64,000 nucleotides of DNA, from contig OY821772.1 in assembly GCA_963682175.1 (NCBI GenBank), positions 13,570,743-13,634,742 of the forward strand, written 5' to 3'. The notes beneath the pieces were generated by a model. The model was not told where the DNA came from, ran no database searches, and saw only the letters and a list, made by a program, of their open reading frames with translations. Position 1 is the stretch's first letter; every line of letters starts with the position of its first letter. This DNA is from Triglochin maritima. Lineage: Eukaryota > Streptophyta > Magnoliopsida > Alismatales > Juncaginaceae. Positions 19,830 through 31,148 of this stretch are shown here, piece after piece. The translations under genes were made by a program, and so were the position numbers.

Positions 19830-22800
19830 CTTCAAAAGTAAAAGAGGTTCGTATTAGAAAAAAGGGTGATCTCCCAAGTACAAACTTGTTACAGCTCATT
19901 CACTATGATGCAACACTTGGGTTGTACCTTTGGAACTTTTGAGAGCTTAGGTGGAGCGTCGACAACTTCACCAAATTTGATGTCTTCGCGTCCAGGAAAT
20001 TCTCTAATATCATCAGTCTTGGGTTTTTTGTTTTTCTTCTTTCTTGCATCGAGGAACCTGAAATATTAACAGCTTACTTCAAACAAAAGGACGTATTCAA
20101 CTAAACAAATTAAATTGGAGACAATTTTTTCTCCTCTTTTCAAGCACTAACAAATATATCACCTCGGCAAGAATTATGGTAATTCAGACCTTATAGGATA
20201 AGGCATTCCAAACATACTGAAATTGGATAAGATAATAGAAGGGTGCCTATACAGGCCATGGTTTGTGTGTGAGTCAAACTCGTTTACGACTCACCCAAGT
20301 CGCATACACCCAATCTAAGATGTTCGAATCAGCAAACCAATCTAATGGCATGTCCACCAGCTTGACTACCAAACATTTGTTAACAAACAAAGTGTATCAT
20401 TTACAGCTCCAACACATTCACGTAAACCATGTGAGAGAACGATGAAAATTTTGATGCTAAAATTTTAGTCAAGCCGTAGAAGAATATAAAATGTCTGTCT
20501 TTTGTCAGAAGTAACGATGCAATAAGTTAATTTATTGTTATGTTGGATGAGAATAAAGAAAGCAAAGAATATAATGTCTATTTTGTGAAATATAAAATAT
20601 AGATAATATAATTTTAAATAATTTGTGTGAGGTATAAATGATTTACACACAATTATGTAGAACCAGTTCGAACCATCTAGCACAAACCTAGACCCATTTT
20701 TGTTGTGAGGTTGAAAAACCACTTAGAATGAGAAGCCTGCAACATTCAACTCTATATCAAAAACAAACCAGGTGGTATGAAGTTAAAAATTCTATAAAAA
20801 AATTAAAGATGATATATATGTTCTCAAATCTCAGAGATGTGAAGACAATACGCTTTAATGTTACTTACGAGAAAAGGTAAGAACAACATACTCTTTTCTG
20901 CGCTTCCGTTTTGTTTGTCCACCTTTTGCCAAATCTTCAAAGCGAAGGTCATTCACTGTCTTCTTGCGTTTCTTTTTTTTCTTACTTTCACTGACAACGT
21001 CATGTTCCTGCTTCTTGTGGTTTGGCTCTGTCGAGTCCACTTTGGCTTTGAGATTACATTGAACATCCTTTTGATCCTTCTGCTGCATAATGTGATATTC
21101 ACACACGTGTTAGCAACGAATAGAATGAAATGTTGCAAGACTAATTAATTGATAGTTAAAACATAATATACATTGCATACAAAATATGTTTCAAATAAAA
21201 ATAAAACAGCAAGAGTAGATAACATTATGCAAAAGGGTGAACTACAAAATCATCACCTAAAACCTTAAGTAAAGATGGAAAAAGAAAAAAAGCAAAAATT
21301 TAGTCCTAGAAGACTAACAAAAAATAGTTGTGATACGGCCTTCCAAAAATCGAAAAAATATCTGAGAATTCATTTAAATGTATCATGAAGTTATCATGCA
21401 GTTCTTCTCATTATTAAACAAATCAAATGCGGGATGGACCAAAATATGAAGACATCAAATAATCGCAGATTTATCAGGTGATGATTTGCAAAACAAATAA
21501 TGGACATTGCCAAGTATTTTAAATGTGCCCATATGTGCTATGCTGTGCTTTTAATAATTACAGGAAGCAAGAAAAGGATCAGAGAGCAGAAAGCCAAAAA
21601 GCTGTTAACTCATTTGATACAATACAAGCACTATTACTCAATCCTGCATTACTACGGACCACACGATACATATCTGAATTTTTCTCCCTCCGCGTGTCTA
21701 ATAGTTTTAGTACTTTTCTAAAATAATCTGAATAAGGTATGAAGTAATATCCGGAAGACCGAAATGATGAGCTGTGGTCCATTACTGATTGCTACAGTAT
21801 CTTCTCTGTGTGACACTTCACGCTTGCTCCTACAAACAAAATAAAGTCTATGCACAAGGATTGAACTTCAAGATATGAGAAGTAGAAACCACAGACATAT
21901 AGGAACAACCCATGACAAAGGTGAAATACATATATACATATAAAAATCAAGAATCCTTGACCACAACAGTGTGAAGGTGTGCCCTAGTTTCCACCATATG
22001 ATTTGGACTAATTTAATGAAAAAATGGATTTTTGCTCAAAACTAACTTTTACGGTAATAGCGTTGAACTTTATAGAAATCGTATGAGTTCAAACATCATA
22101 TTTAACTTAAGAGAACTTCACTTGCTTCCACTCTAAACCTAAAGGAAAATAAGGTCATCTATGTACAATAAAAACTATGCATATTTTAGTTCAATGTATA
22201 GTCAAATTTTGAACTAAAATATCAACTTTTAAACTCCCCTTAAACAAATGTGCAGAACTAAATTCCACGTCAGATATGAGTTCCTTCCAACTAATATCCA
22301 TTAAATAGAGGTTGCAAACAGCCATATAGGTCATAAATTCAGACATTGCAGGACCATATTCTCATAGAATGGTACGCAATGAGAATTACAAGATGGGTCC
22401 ATGCATTAAATAAGATCAACAAATTGGTATTGTTTTTCATATATATATCAGCACAGTTCCAACCTATGCAGAAACATGAAGGGAAAAAAATTCATGTTTC
22501 GTTGGTCAGGAATCTGCTCTCCGCAACTTCATCAAATCTGATTTTATGTTTTTTCTCAAAATTTTCATTCATAATTGAAAAAATGCAGTCGACCTCCCTC
22601 TCTTTCAAATCAAAGCAATCAAGTAATGGAGATAAAAGATGAAAACTCTCTTAAAGAGTGTTCTAGATTTTCTTTCAAATCTGACCACGACAATTCTTTT
22701 GTGTCTATGCATGGCTGAACAGTGCACTCCTACAAGACAATTTGCCTATCCTGCTACCATGTAAGAATAGGTTTATCTCAATACTACTTGGGGTAAAGCC

Positions 22801-23877
22801 AGTGGAATACAAATCCAATAGACTCCTAGCAGGAACAAAAAATCACAAGCAGATTAACTCCACTAGAGTTTGATCCCATGTGTGGTTATTCCAAGACTAA
22901 GACTCTACCAATTTAGCAAATATAGTTCCAAGAGAGTATTATACACCATTGCTCTTTTCAGGTATTCAAGAGACCATATTTCCAACTTGGATGGCCAAAT
23001 AACTTTCTATCCACAACTTTTAGGAACTCTAAGCACTCAAAAAGGAGACACAAACTAACTCTTTGATACCCATCCTTCATCTTGAAAAGACCTTATCCTC
23101 CAAATAAATAGAATTTAAACCCCAATAAACAACCTTACATCAACTAGGATTCGAACCCAACCACAGGTTCTAGTTATTCGAAGATTAAGAATCTACCAAT
23201 GTAGTTATCCCGAGGTGGTAGCCAGGGATGGTGCCACCTTAAGGAAGGGGGGTCGAGGGACACCCACCACCCATGTAATTTTTATCCCTTTAGATTTTGA
23301 CCCCAAATTTTTAGTATTTTGCCTATATTTTGAAAAGCGTATGTGATTCGACCCCCAAGATTTGGGAATTTAATCCGATTTGCAGAAAGCTTTTAGATTC
23401 CAACCCCTCTGATATTTAGGCCTTTGGGATTTTGACTACTCTGAATTTTTTATACCAATAATTAGATATATAGATGAATTTCTGACCTGTAAGAATACAC
23501 AAATTCCGATCCCCTGACCTAAAACCCTAGAGTGTCGTGTTACATTACTGTTCTCCCTAACAAACCTTGAGACCATATTTTCAGCTTCAATTAAAAACAT
23601 CATTTCTATTAAATTAAAAACAAAAAAGAGAAACCAACTAACATACTCGTTCACGCCCAGCCTTCAACTTGAACTTCTCCTTTCCATCCTTCAAATCATT
23701 CCCGTTGCGTTTGTTAGGGTTGGTGGGGGACGGGTTGTTCTGGAGGTTGATGAGGAGCCTGAGCTTGGCTGGGATGGCTTCGACCTCTTTGGGTTTGGGA
23801 GGAGGAGGAAGCCGGTCTCCGCCACCGTGCGCCGCCTGGTAGTTCTTCTCCCGCCGCCGCCGCCCTTTGCCTCCCAT
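19704..23877 (-). CDS. CCDC137-like basic nucleolar-type protein (host gene, 4 exons, 225 aa)
   Basis: Exons, minus strand: 23647-23877, 20892-21082, 19928-20057 and 19704-19829. All introns are GT-AG and the joined frame is open from ATG to TAG, giving 225 codons. The N-terminus MGGKGRRRREKNYQAAHGGG and PPPPKPKEVEAIPAKLR match the plant proteins annotated as coiled-coil domain-containing 137. The middle is Lys/Arg-rich (SESKKKKKRKKTVNDLRFEDLA). Next comes FPGREDIKFGEVVDAPPKL, and the end has LERLRLKAIEDYRNRR and SRPGMDL. Animal CCDC137 is a chromosome-periphery/nucleolar protein; the plant role is not established. No stop or frameshift interrupts it, in contrast to its surroundings, so it is probably functional. 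Promoter not identified. Confidence 0.88.
19928..20057 (-). CDS. CCDC137-like gene, exon 3
   Basis: 130 bp after a TTTCAG acceptor, completing a Glu codon. Encodes the conserved FPGREDIKFGEVVDAPPKL segment. Donor GTACAA. Confidence 0.85.
20892..21082 (-). CDS. CCDC137-like gene, exon 2
   Basis: 191 bp, ending in phase 2 before a GTATGT donor (20886-20891). The acceptor is a tandem GCAGCAG at 21080-21086. Use of the second AG would drop one Gln and keep the frame. Confidence 0.82.
21083..23646 (-). other. Intron 1 of the CCDC137-like gene
   Basis: 2,564 bp of AT-rich sequence with no convincing second gene. Around 23220-23290 a segment resembles the end of hAT-type elements (GGGGGGTCGAGGGACACCC), but no opposite terminus or duplication was found. 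A telo-box-like AAACCCTA lies near 23523, close to exon 1. Confidence 0.6.
23647..23877 (-). CDS. CCDC137-like gene, exon 1
   Basis: 77 codons beginning MGGKGRRRREKN. The donor is GTATGT at 23641-23646, giving phase 0. The start is chosen because the conserved family N-terminus begins exactly here. Confidence 0.88.
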
Positions 23878-24477
23878 CCGTGTATTACTGCATATGTGTA
23901 AGTGTAATACTGCAGGACCAACACAAGACCGGAAGAATTTTGCGTTAAGACCCTATGAATTCTCTTAACTATTTTTTGGTCCATGAAACCATAGCAAATT
24001 GCCAAGGGTCTGCCGGCCCGAGGGTCCGTATTTGGCAACGTGTGTGACTCTAATCAAGAAAATAACTATCGGTAGCTTGACATGTGCAGTAATATGGATA
24101 CGATAGTAAAGTTGTGTTCATTATTTTCTTATATTAGATTTACAAAGTTTATCAATTGACGAGCACTCGATTTGTTTCGTATTATCCATGCTTAGACACC
24201 AAAAATAATCTCAATCAAAAGGAGAAGAATATCAAAAAGATAAATTTGTATTTCCCACAATTAAAATTATGAAACCATATATATGGAAAATAATTTATGG
24301 ATTCTTTTTAACAGGTCATTTATGACGCTCCTGACGTGGAGGGACATGATTCCTTCAAGCTGTGTGTGGAGCATTTTATCAACTAATTAATTTGTTTCCA
24401 AAATTGATAACATGATAATTTAGGCGTCTGTTGGTTTCTCAATGTACGTGATCATTGACATTCCAAGATGCATATGT
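23878..24477. other. Region upstream of the CCDC137-like gene
   Basis: Should hold the promoter and 5' untranslated region of the minus-strand gene. No clear TATA box is identified. The left part is moderately GC-rich near the start codon, the rest AT-rich. No coding sequence recognised. Confidence 0.45.
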
Positions 24478-24612
24478 GTATTCCTCGTGGGACTGGGTAT
24501 GTCCCACGTGGGACTAGTATGTTCCACGAGGGGACAGATGTGTGTCCCATGCGGAACTTGTGTGTCCCGTGAGGGACTGGTGTGTCCTCCACGAGACTGT
24601 TGTGTGTCCCTC
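24478..24612. repeat. Degenerate ~21-bp minisatellite
   Basis: About six imperfect units of the form 'cacgtgggactagtatgtcc', many with half-palindromic CACGTG/CACGAGG cores. It ends directly against the CACTA terminus at 24613. Confidence 0.65.
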
Positions 24613-24987
24613 CACTACAACAATACCTGGATTCACCGACAGAAGGTATTTGTCGGTGTTAATCAGCTTCCGTCCGTGTACAACACCACCAACGGATAGG
24701 TGTCCGTCGGCGTTACATGCGTCAGTGTATATCTACTCTGACGGATGTACCGACGGATATATCCCGTCGATGGTATTTTTGGCGTAAAAATTCCAGCCAA
24801 ATTTCTTCGCTTGCTTCTGTCATATCGTAGAACACAGACGACACTTCAGTCGGTGTACAACACCGACCAAATTATTCTGCGATGGTTGAAGAACGTTCAC
24901 TGACGTATATGTGTTGTCGAAGATAATTATCAGTTGCATACACCGATATATGTCCACCGTCAGTGTATTTCTACAAACGTCAGCACT
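24613..24987 (-). mobile_element. CACTA (En/Spm) transposon 3' terminal region
   Basis: Starts CACTACAACAATACC, the standard CACTA terminus, followed by repeated CCGACGGA/TCGGTG subterminal motifs. The transposase end at 44242-44779 points towards this terminus on the minus strand. The two parts are separated by element B. The other terminus is not in the window. Confidence 0.8.
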
Positions 24988-25497
24988 ATCACTGATTGAC
25001 AACATATCATGCTTATATTCGTGTCTTATATCCTCTGTTTTGAACATAAGCAATGCTACGTAACGAGTTTTATGTTTAAGTTTCAGGAATAAACATGTTT
25101 GAGAAGAAGAGACACAAAAAAGACCTGAATGCAAAAAAGGGACCGAATTATGAGACTTATGGACTAATATGCAAGAGAGAAGGACCCGGATATAACCAAA
25201 AAGACCAATAAGAAAATCGAGAAACTCCACACCATCATGAGGAGTATTTTGACAATTAGATTCGGGCCTAGACTCAAACAACTGATTCGGGTGCACTACA
25301 CGTGGAGCATTGAAGCAATAAAGAAGCCAACCGAAAACGAGTTGAATCTGACCAAAAGTGACCGCCAATTGGCAGTCCAAAATGCTTAGGATCCTACCCG
25401 GTTTCTCGTGGTTGTGTAATATGTTATTTGTATCCATTTGTAGAAGTTTGATTAGTCCCACATCGTGGGATTGTCCCCGATTACTTTTTTCCATGAC

Positions 25498-25506
25498 TAT
25501 AAATAG
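25498..25506 (+). promoter_or_regulatory. TATA box of element B 5' LTR
   Basis: TATAAATAG, 121 bp after the palindrome and before 'aactcttctacctcc'; the 3' LTR has the same at about 39452. Confidence 0.65.
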
Positions 25507-25595
25507 AACTCTTCTACCTCCTTTGTAATTACTCCTTACTTGGTGGCATTCTCTCTACTTGGAGTAAAGCCTTGGAGCAAAACTCTAGTGGAGAG

Positions 25596-26954
25596 TGTTG
25601 GTTTTTTGGCTTTAATCTATGTTTTGATGATTTAATCAACCTAATCTTAATTGTAATCATGTAGAGTAGCACACATATTGCATTGCATATATATTACTAT
25701 GTGCTAACTTCTACAGGTGATGAAGACTCAAGGAAGAAAGGAAATCAAGTCAAGACGTGTAGTTAAGTTCATTTGAAGACATGTAATTTGTATTTCTTTG
25801 AGTCTTAGGAACTTGGTGTAATTGAGCATACTTGAGCTAAAAACTACTCAAACACACACTAGGTTCCCTATAGAAGTCACACACAAAATTTCACATAATT
25901 TGGACTTCAATAGATCACACAAACTTAGACCGGAAAACACTAAACACTTAACCTGAACTGTCTGCCCATATTCGGTCGACCGAAATAGATCGTTCGGTCG
26001 ACCGAATGATCATATATCTTGTTAGTGTTTTACTGCCCAAGTTTGGTCGACCGTCCAGACCTTTTCGATCGCCCGAGTAACAACAAATTTCCGACTGTTT
26101 GTTTTATCGTATATACCCAACAGTCGTATTCGTATTATTTCCAAATACCCAAAAAATACTTTTCCCTATCGGTCGACCAAGGACCTTGTTCGGTCGACCG
26201 AACTTATATGTCTTGACAAACCTGAACTGCCTGTTAGTTTTCGGTCGACCGTGAACGTTGTTTCGGTCGACCGAATATGATCTTGTTTGTCAATCCCAAA
26301 GAGCATGTTATCTCCGTATACCCCAAATACATTTAGTGTATCGGTCGACCGAGGACCTTGTTCGGTCGACCGAACCTATCTCGGTGTTCGACCGATAACT
26401 TAAGTGTACCTAGATAATAGCCTTTGGCGGTCGACCGTTCTTTTACCGGTCGACCGAATTGTAATCAAAATTGTCAAACGGTCAATCGTTCAGCCCGATC
26501 CGGTCGACCGAACTTACTCAGAATTGGGTCCAGTCAGTTTCTATTTTGTGTATCTTACACAATATTTACCCAATTCATCCCCAATGTCTATAACTCTTTA
26601 GGAGCTTATAAATAGAGTTCTATTTTGTGTATCTTACACAATATTCCTCTGGGATTGTGAGAGAAGAAACTCAAGCTCACGAGGGTGTTCGTGGAGCTTG
26701 TTTTGTAAATGGCTTAATCTCGGCCCAGAACGAGGTTAATAGTGAAGACGTGAGCGGAACTCGAGAGAGATTGAGTGAAGCTTGTAAGAGAGGAAGTAGG
26801 CGGGAGGCTGAACCTCTATAAAATTCGGTGTCGTCATTGTGGTTTGCTTTATTTGCTTGTTTTTGTTTAATTCTGCTGTGCATTCTTTGATTGCTTAAAC
26901 AAATAGGTAATTAACTTAAAAGTGATTATAATTAGAGACACTCACGATCCTACA
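25596..26954 (+). mobile_element. Sirevirus-like Copia solo LTR (copy A3) in element B 5' LTR
   Basis: 1,359 bp from TGTTGGTTTT to GATCCTACA, with the GGTCGACC array at 25974-26520 and a TATA box near 26611. The flanks do not match each other, and the host LTR lost about 258 bp, so this is either an insertion with deletion or a recombination product. Confidence 0.8.
25974..26520. repeat. GGTCGACC palindrome array in copy A3
   Basis: More than ten CGGTCGACCG or one-mismatch motifs at irregular spacing. Confidence 0.8.
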
Positions 26955-27504
26955 TACACTAGGTACTTATCTCATGCTGGCTTTAGAGTTTATCTTGTTG
27001 CTTGTAGTGGTTTGATGAGAATGACTTGTTATGTATGGATCCATGTTTGGTGCACATTCACATGAATGATTTAGGTTGTATGTAGGATTGATTGATGCTC
27101 TAATGGTCACCCTAGATACTTATTGCATCCTTTATAATCTAAAATCAACCTCAACTTTATGTGAGATATGCATATTCATGGTTTGTCATGTAGTGTTGTG
27201 TATCCTACACTTAGATTCTACTCTAGCCTCTACTTGTATGCCACACAAACTACACTTGTTTCTAAATGAAATGAAGACTCCCTAACACACACATACCTAC
27301 ACATCTCCACTCCATGGGGGTTTAGTTTAATTGGTAGTTCATCCATGGTTTAGTTTAATGTAACCACACTTCTTCTCCCCTCTTTTCTCACTTGCCTTCG
27401 AAAGAACAAGAGTCGACACACCTCCCTGTGGATTGACCCGTACTTGCACCGTCTTCACCAACGGTCGTGCACTTGTTGTTAAACTTAAGATTCAATCAAG
27501 TTTT

Positions 27505-27522
27505 TGGCGCCGTTGCCGCGGA
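27505..27522 (+). promoter_or_regulatory. Primer-binding site, tRNA-Asp type (element B)
   Basis: TGGCGCCGTTGCCGCGGA, one mismatch to the tRNA-Asp complement, six bases after the LTR. Confidence 0.85.
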
Positions 27523-27905
27523 GGTGCTCTATCCAGACTCTGGTTTGGACGATTCGAGTGTGTTTAATCTTTTTTTTAGTTTTTGTTTATTTCATGGACA
27601 TCTGAGCATTGCGGGGAGGTACCAGGAGAAATTTGGAGAAGAAAACAGTCATTTGGACCACCAATCAATGGCCTGGTGAGCGAATCTTCCCTCCTATTTT
27701 CTTCTAGTTGTTTTGTTTTGCAACTTAGTTGTCTGGGAGCCTAATTTGGCATGTCTGAACCTGTAGTTTGCTCCCAGATCAATAAATAATCAATCCCTTT
27801 TTTAAGACAACTTGGACCATAAAACTCAAAGCAAAAGATTAGACTAATTGTCACACACTCGTCTTTTCTTTTCTTTATATTCTTGTTGTTGATTACTGGC
27901 GTGAG

Positions 27906-28514
27906 GTACGTTCACTCATTCTCTCATTCATGCATGGTTAAAGCATGCATTAGTTAGTAATGTGCATCGGGACAAGAGTGAGGTGAGCGTTTGATTGGAG
28001 AGTTGATTGTTAGATTAAGATTCAAAACACTACTAAAGGGGGTTGTCTCATACAAGATAAGGTGGGCAATTGTGTCACCCTTTCCTTAGCCCCAAAAATC
28101 ACACTAAACAAAAGCCTTAATTCTAAAAGCAAGTAGACATTGGCCATAACGATTTCGGACGCACTAGGAGAGTAATCCAGTTGAGACCGTCATGACCTGA
28201 TCGACGTCGCCTGCCTTGTCGATAGTAGGAGGTACTGGATCTCCGGATTTGGTATCACTTACTGGGCATTGTGATCTTTGTTGTAGGGAGGTGAGGCATG
28301 TCGAGACTAGTGATCTCGAAGTTAGGCGTCGTCTAACCTAATGACCTATAGCCATAAGCTGTTTGAGTCGTGTTTTGATTATTTCTCTTCTACCCTCACC
28401 CACTACCCACGCTAGCTCTAGGGATTCTTCCTTTCTCATCTGAGTCTTCTGCTCCCCTATATTCTACGAGTAGTCTCCTCCTCTGATTACACCTTCTGTT
28501 GTGTGTGGTTTTAG
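27906..28514 (+). other. Predicted leader intron of element B
   Basis: Donor GTGAG|GTACGT and acceptor GTGTGGTTTTAG|AGTCGAG, 609 bp. The same donor and acceptor contexts occur in G (613 bp) and F (605 bp). Splicing is inferred, not shown. Confidence 0.4.
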
Positions 28515-28591
28515 AGTCGAGTCAAGCGTTTTATGCGAGGTTAGGCTCGTTCTGGTGAGAGCGTTCAACTTGAGAGAGTGTATTTTTTGAG

Positions 28592-29834
28592 ATGGATGGG
28601 CTAGGTGCTCTCCCATCTCCGTCTCGAGCTCCTTTGGAGCAAGAGGCCGAGTCGTCTCGTAGCGACGGGGGAGACCCGGTTCCATACATGAATTACCTCG
28701 GTCCGCTCCCACCACCACGTAGACCTTCTTCTCCTCCTCCTCCGACTCATGAGGAAGAAGGATTCGGTCAGGATCGAGCTCTTGGTGCACCATCACCTTT
28801 AGCTGGACAGGATAGACCGATGACTCTGTGGGAGCGGACCCATAATGTTCGGTCGCGCAACCTTCTTGGATAGTTCTCCCGTCGGCTCACGGTAACAACT
28901 ATGAATTGAAACCTCAATATGTGAGCATGCTTCCTACCTTCACTGCCAATAAGGAAGATCCGTATATCTTTATATGTGAATTCGAGGAGGTATGCTCACT
29001 GTTCAAGCTTCAACAACTTGATGATGATCCAGTCCGATTGAGGATGATTCCTTTCGTGTTGAAGGATAACGCGAAGAAATGGATGTACAGCCTCCTGGCA
29101 AACTCGATTCGGTCTTGGGATGACATTGTAACCTTCTTTCTGAAGAGATTTTCCCCCCAAAGGAAGACTCGACACATACGACACCAAATAGATCAAATGT
29201 ATCAGACTGAGACCGAATCGTTTCATGCTTTCTTTGAGAGGTTCAATGACCTTCTCTTGTAGTGCCCTCGTTATGGAATTGAGTTGTGGCAGTTGTGCCA
29301 AATTGTTTATGAGTGCCTCAACTACAACACCCGTACATTTTTGGAGTCGATGTGTCAGGGTGATTTCCAAATGAAACCTATCGATGAGGCGTGGGAGACT
29401 TTGAAGTAATGGTTGAACGTACCCTTGAGTGGGACCCCAATAGATAGCCACCAGCTACCAGGTCTTTTGGTCGAATTGGATCATACCAAGTTGAGTAAAC
29501 TATCCCGTCTGGGGATAAAATGACTGCTCTCATGTAGGATTGAGACTTTAGAGTTGGACCGAGCTCCTACAGCTTAGGTCGCTACTCCCGCTTGTAGTAG
29601 GTATGGACTTACAAGACATAGTGACTTAGAGTGTGCTTACGCTCCAAGATACTAAGCATGCAAATGCAGTGTCTCAATAACGGCCCCGTAACGACCCGTA
29701 CAATCACCTATACAACCCAGGATGGCGAAACCACCCTAACTTCTCATGGAGGCCTAGTGGGGACAATGGTCAGATATCCCACGCTCAACCTCAACCCCCA
29801 CCTTATCACCCTCCTCAACCTCATGGAGGCCTAG
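28592..29834 (+). pseudogene. Element B gag, first part
   Basis: Starts MDGLGALPSP after the predicted acceptor, with a proline-rich N-terminus, then a frameshift at about 28860. The retrotransposon gag domain follows (MLPTFTANKEDPYIF, VLKDNAKKWMYSL, FFLKRFSPQRKT, FHAFFERFNDL). A stop replaces a Gln at 29260-29262, and further frame changes follow near 29400. The zinc knuckle reads CSRYGLTRHSDLEC, so the second Cys has become Tyr. It is broken at 29835 by the F insertion and resumes at 35346. Confidence 0.82.
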
Positions 29835-29860
29835 TTGAAAGTACGAAGCCCTCACCAGGC

Positions 29861-29877
29861 CGCCAATTGGCGGTCCT
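29861..29877. repeat. Leader palindrome of the truncated F unit
   Basis: GGCCGCCAATTGGCGGTCC block, the leader copy of the family palindrome, about 135 nt inside the primer site at 30010-30027. Confidence 0.7.
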
Positions 29878-30009
29878 TTTAGGTCTTCTCTTCCTCAAAT
29901 TTTCCAGCAGCCTCCCCTTGATCTGATGGTTCCCTGAAACTAAGAAAACTGGAAACAAAAAAAATAAAACCCCCTCGAATCATCCAAACCAACGTCTGGA
30001 TAGAGCACC

Positions 30010-30027
30010 TCCCCGGCAACGGCGCCA
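30010..30027 (-). promoter_or_regulatory. Primer-binding site of the truncated F unit
   Basis: Exact complement of the tRNA-Asp 3' end (TGGCGCCGTTGCCGGGGA on the minus strand). Its leader continues left to 29837 and then stops. Confidence 0.85.
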
Positions 30028-30033
30028 AAAACT

Positions 30034-30785
30034 TGATTGATCTCGTTTTATATTTAACCGCAAGTGCACAACCACGTTGAAGCGGTGGCAAATACGGGTC
30101 GTCCACTAGGAGGTGTGTCGACGATTGGTTTGTTCGAAGGCGAGAGGTAAAAAGAAAGAGAGAATGGTTGGTTACACTAAACTACACTAAGATGCAAAAA
30201 GGAAATGAAGATAAGCATTAAAACTAAGCCCCATAGGGGGTAGAGAAATAATATGAACATAGAGAAGTGTGTGTAGGGCTGAGCATCGGTCCGGTCCGGA
30301 AAAAAAATTTAGGTCCGGACCGGACCAGACCGGACCAGACCGGAAAAAATTCGGATAGGCGGACCGAAGACCAGACCGGACCGGTCCAAAAACCCGATTT
30401 TTTACCTTAAATTTAAAAAAAAATGGACCGGATCCAATTTTTTTTCGGTCGGGACCGGAACCCGGACCGGTTGGTTCCGGTCCGGACCGAACCCGGACCG
30501 GGTTTTGCTCACTCCTAAGTGTGTGTGTGTGTGTGTTCATTAAGCTCCTCACAACATGTAGTGCATGAAATCATAAAACTACATCCAAGTTTGCCTCCAC
30601 ATGAATTAAGATAAGACTACATCATTAAAACATACAAGACAATAATTGGAATGAAGCTACATGAACTCAAGTATAAAGACTAGACCTTACTATGCCTCCA
30701 CATGAATTAAGATAAGACTACATCATTAAAACATACAAGACAATAATTGGAATGAAGCTACATGAACTCAAGTATAAAGACTAGA
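30034..30785 (-). repeat. Element F left LTR, truncated
   Basis: Starts TGATTGATCTCG but is cut after about 0.75 kb and joined to interior sequence at 30787. It carries a MITE and a partial tandem duplication. The U3 end, the TATA box and the polypurine tract are lost. Confidence 0.75.
30274..30517. mobile_element. hAT-type MITE (244 bp) in element F LTR
   Basis: Imperfect terminal repeats TAGGGCTGAGCA and, inverted, TAGGAGTGAGCA. Flanked by the 8-bp duplication AGTGTGTG (30266-30273 and 30518-30525). The interior is rich in GGTCCGGACC palindromes. No coding capacity. Confidence 0.85.
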
Positions 30786-30786
30786 C
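30593..30786. repeat. 101-bp tandem duplication in element F LTR
   Basis: 1.9 near-perfect copies starting 'gcctccacatgaattaag' at 30593 and 30694. Other LTRs of the family carry a shorter imperfect version of this repeat. Confidence 0.75.
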
Positions 30787-31148
30787 GTAAAACACCCCCC
30801 ACACCTATTTCATGCATTGTCCTCAATGAATGTGAGCAAGATACTACATGGATTTATGCATAAAAAAAGAGAGATCTCACCAACATGAAGTACAAAGGGA
30901 AGTTCAAGGTCATGTTGATGGACACAAACCCGAATTCCCTCAAAACCTGTGAGATGCTAAAGAAAGGATACAAATACGTGAAAGAAATGGAGCCCAAATA
31001 CACAAGGGTTGGGGCTCACAACAATCGATGCTCACTGAAGGAGTCTTTTATTGTACTTTTTTTGTCTTTTTTTATATATAACTATGTACAAACATAAGTT
31101 CCCATCTTCATTTGTCAAAAGACATCAAATGGGAACCTCAAGAGTGGG
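30787..31148 (-). other. Element F residual 3' interior
   Basis: Begins with the internal polypurine-like tract (30787-30808; AGGTGTGGGGGGT on the minus strand), then sequence like the first part of the 3' regions of D and G. The remaining 1.2 kb up to the LTR is deleted. Confidence 0.6.

Larger units (their letters stand above)
24993..27498 (+). repeat. Element B 5' LTR, carrying a Copia solo LTR
   Basis: TGATTGACAAC to TTCAATCA. Against the 3' LTR it lacks about 258 bp (equivalent to 39541-39798), where the Copia LTR now sits. The one-mismatch palindrome is at 25360-25377. Confidence 0.85.

Noticed and set aside
23220..23290. Possible hAT terminus in intron 1 of the host gene
   Set aside because: The GGGGGGTCGAGGGACACCC-like stretch is suggestive, but no second terminus, duplication or transposase was found.
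24442..24699. Cys-rich plus-strand frame
   Set aside because: Made by the minisatellite and running into the CACTA terminus.
24820..25494. 224-codon minus-strand frame
   Set aside because: It crosses the CACTA/element B border at 24987-24993 and is only partly present in the B 3' LTR (38939-39343); a chance antisense frame in an LTR.
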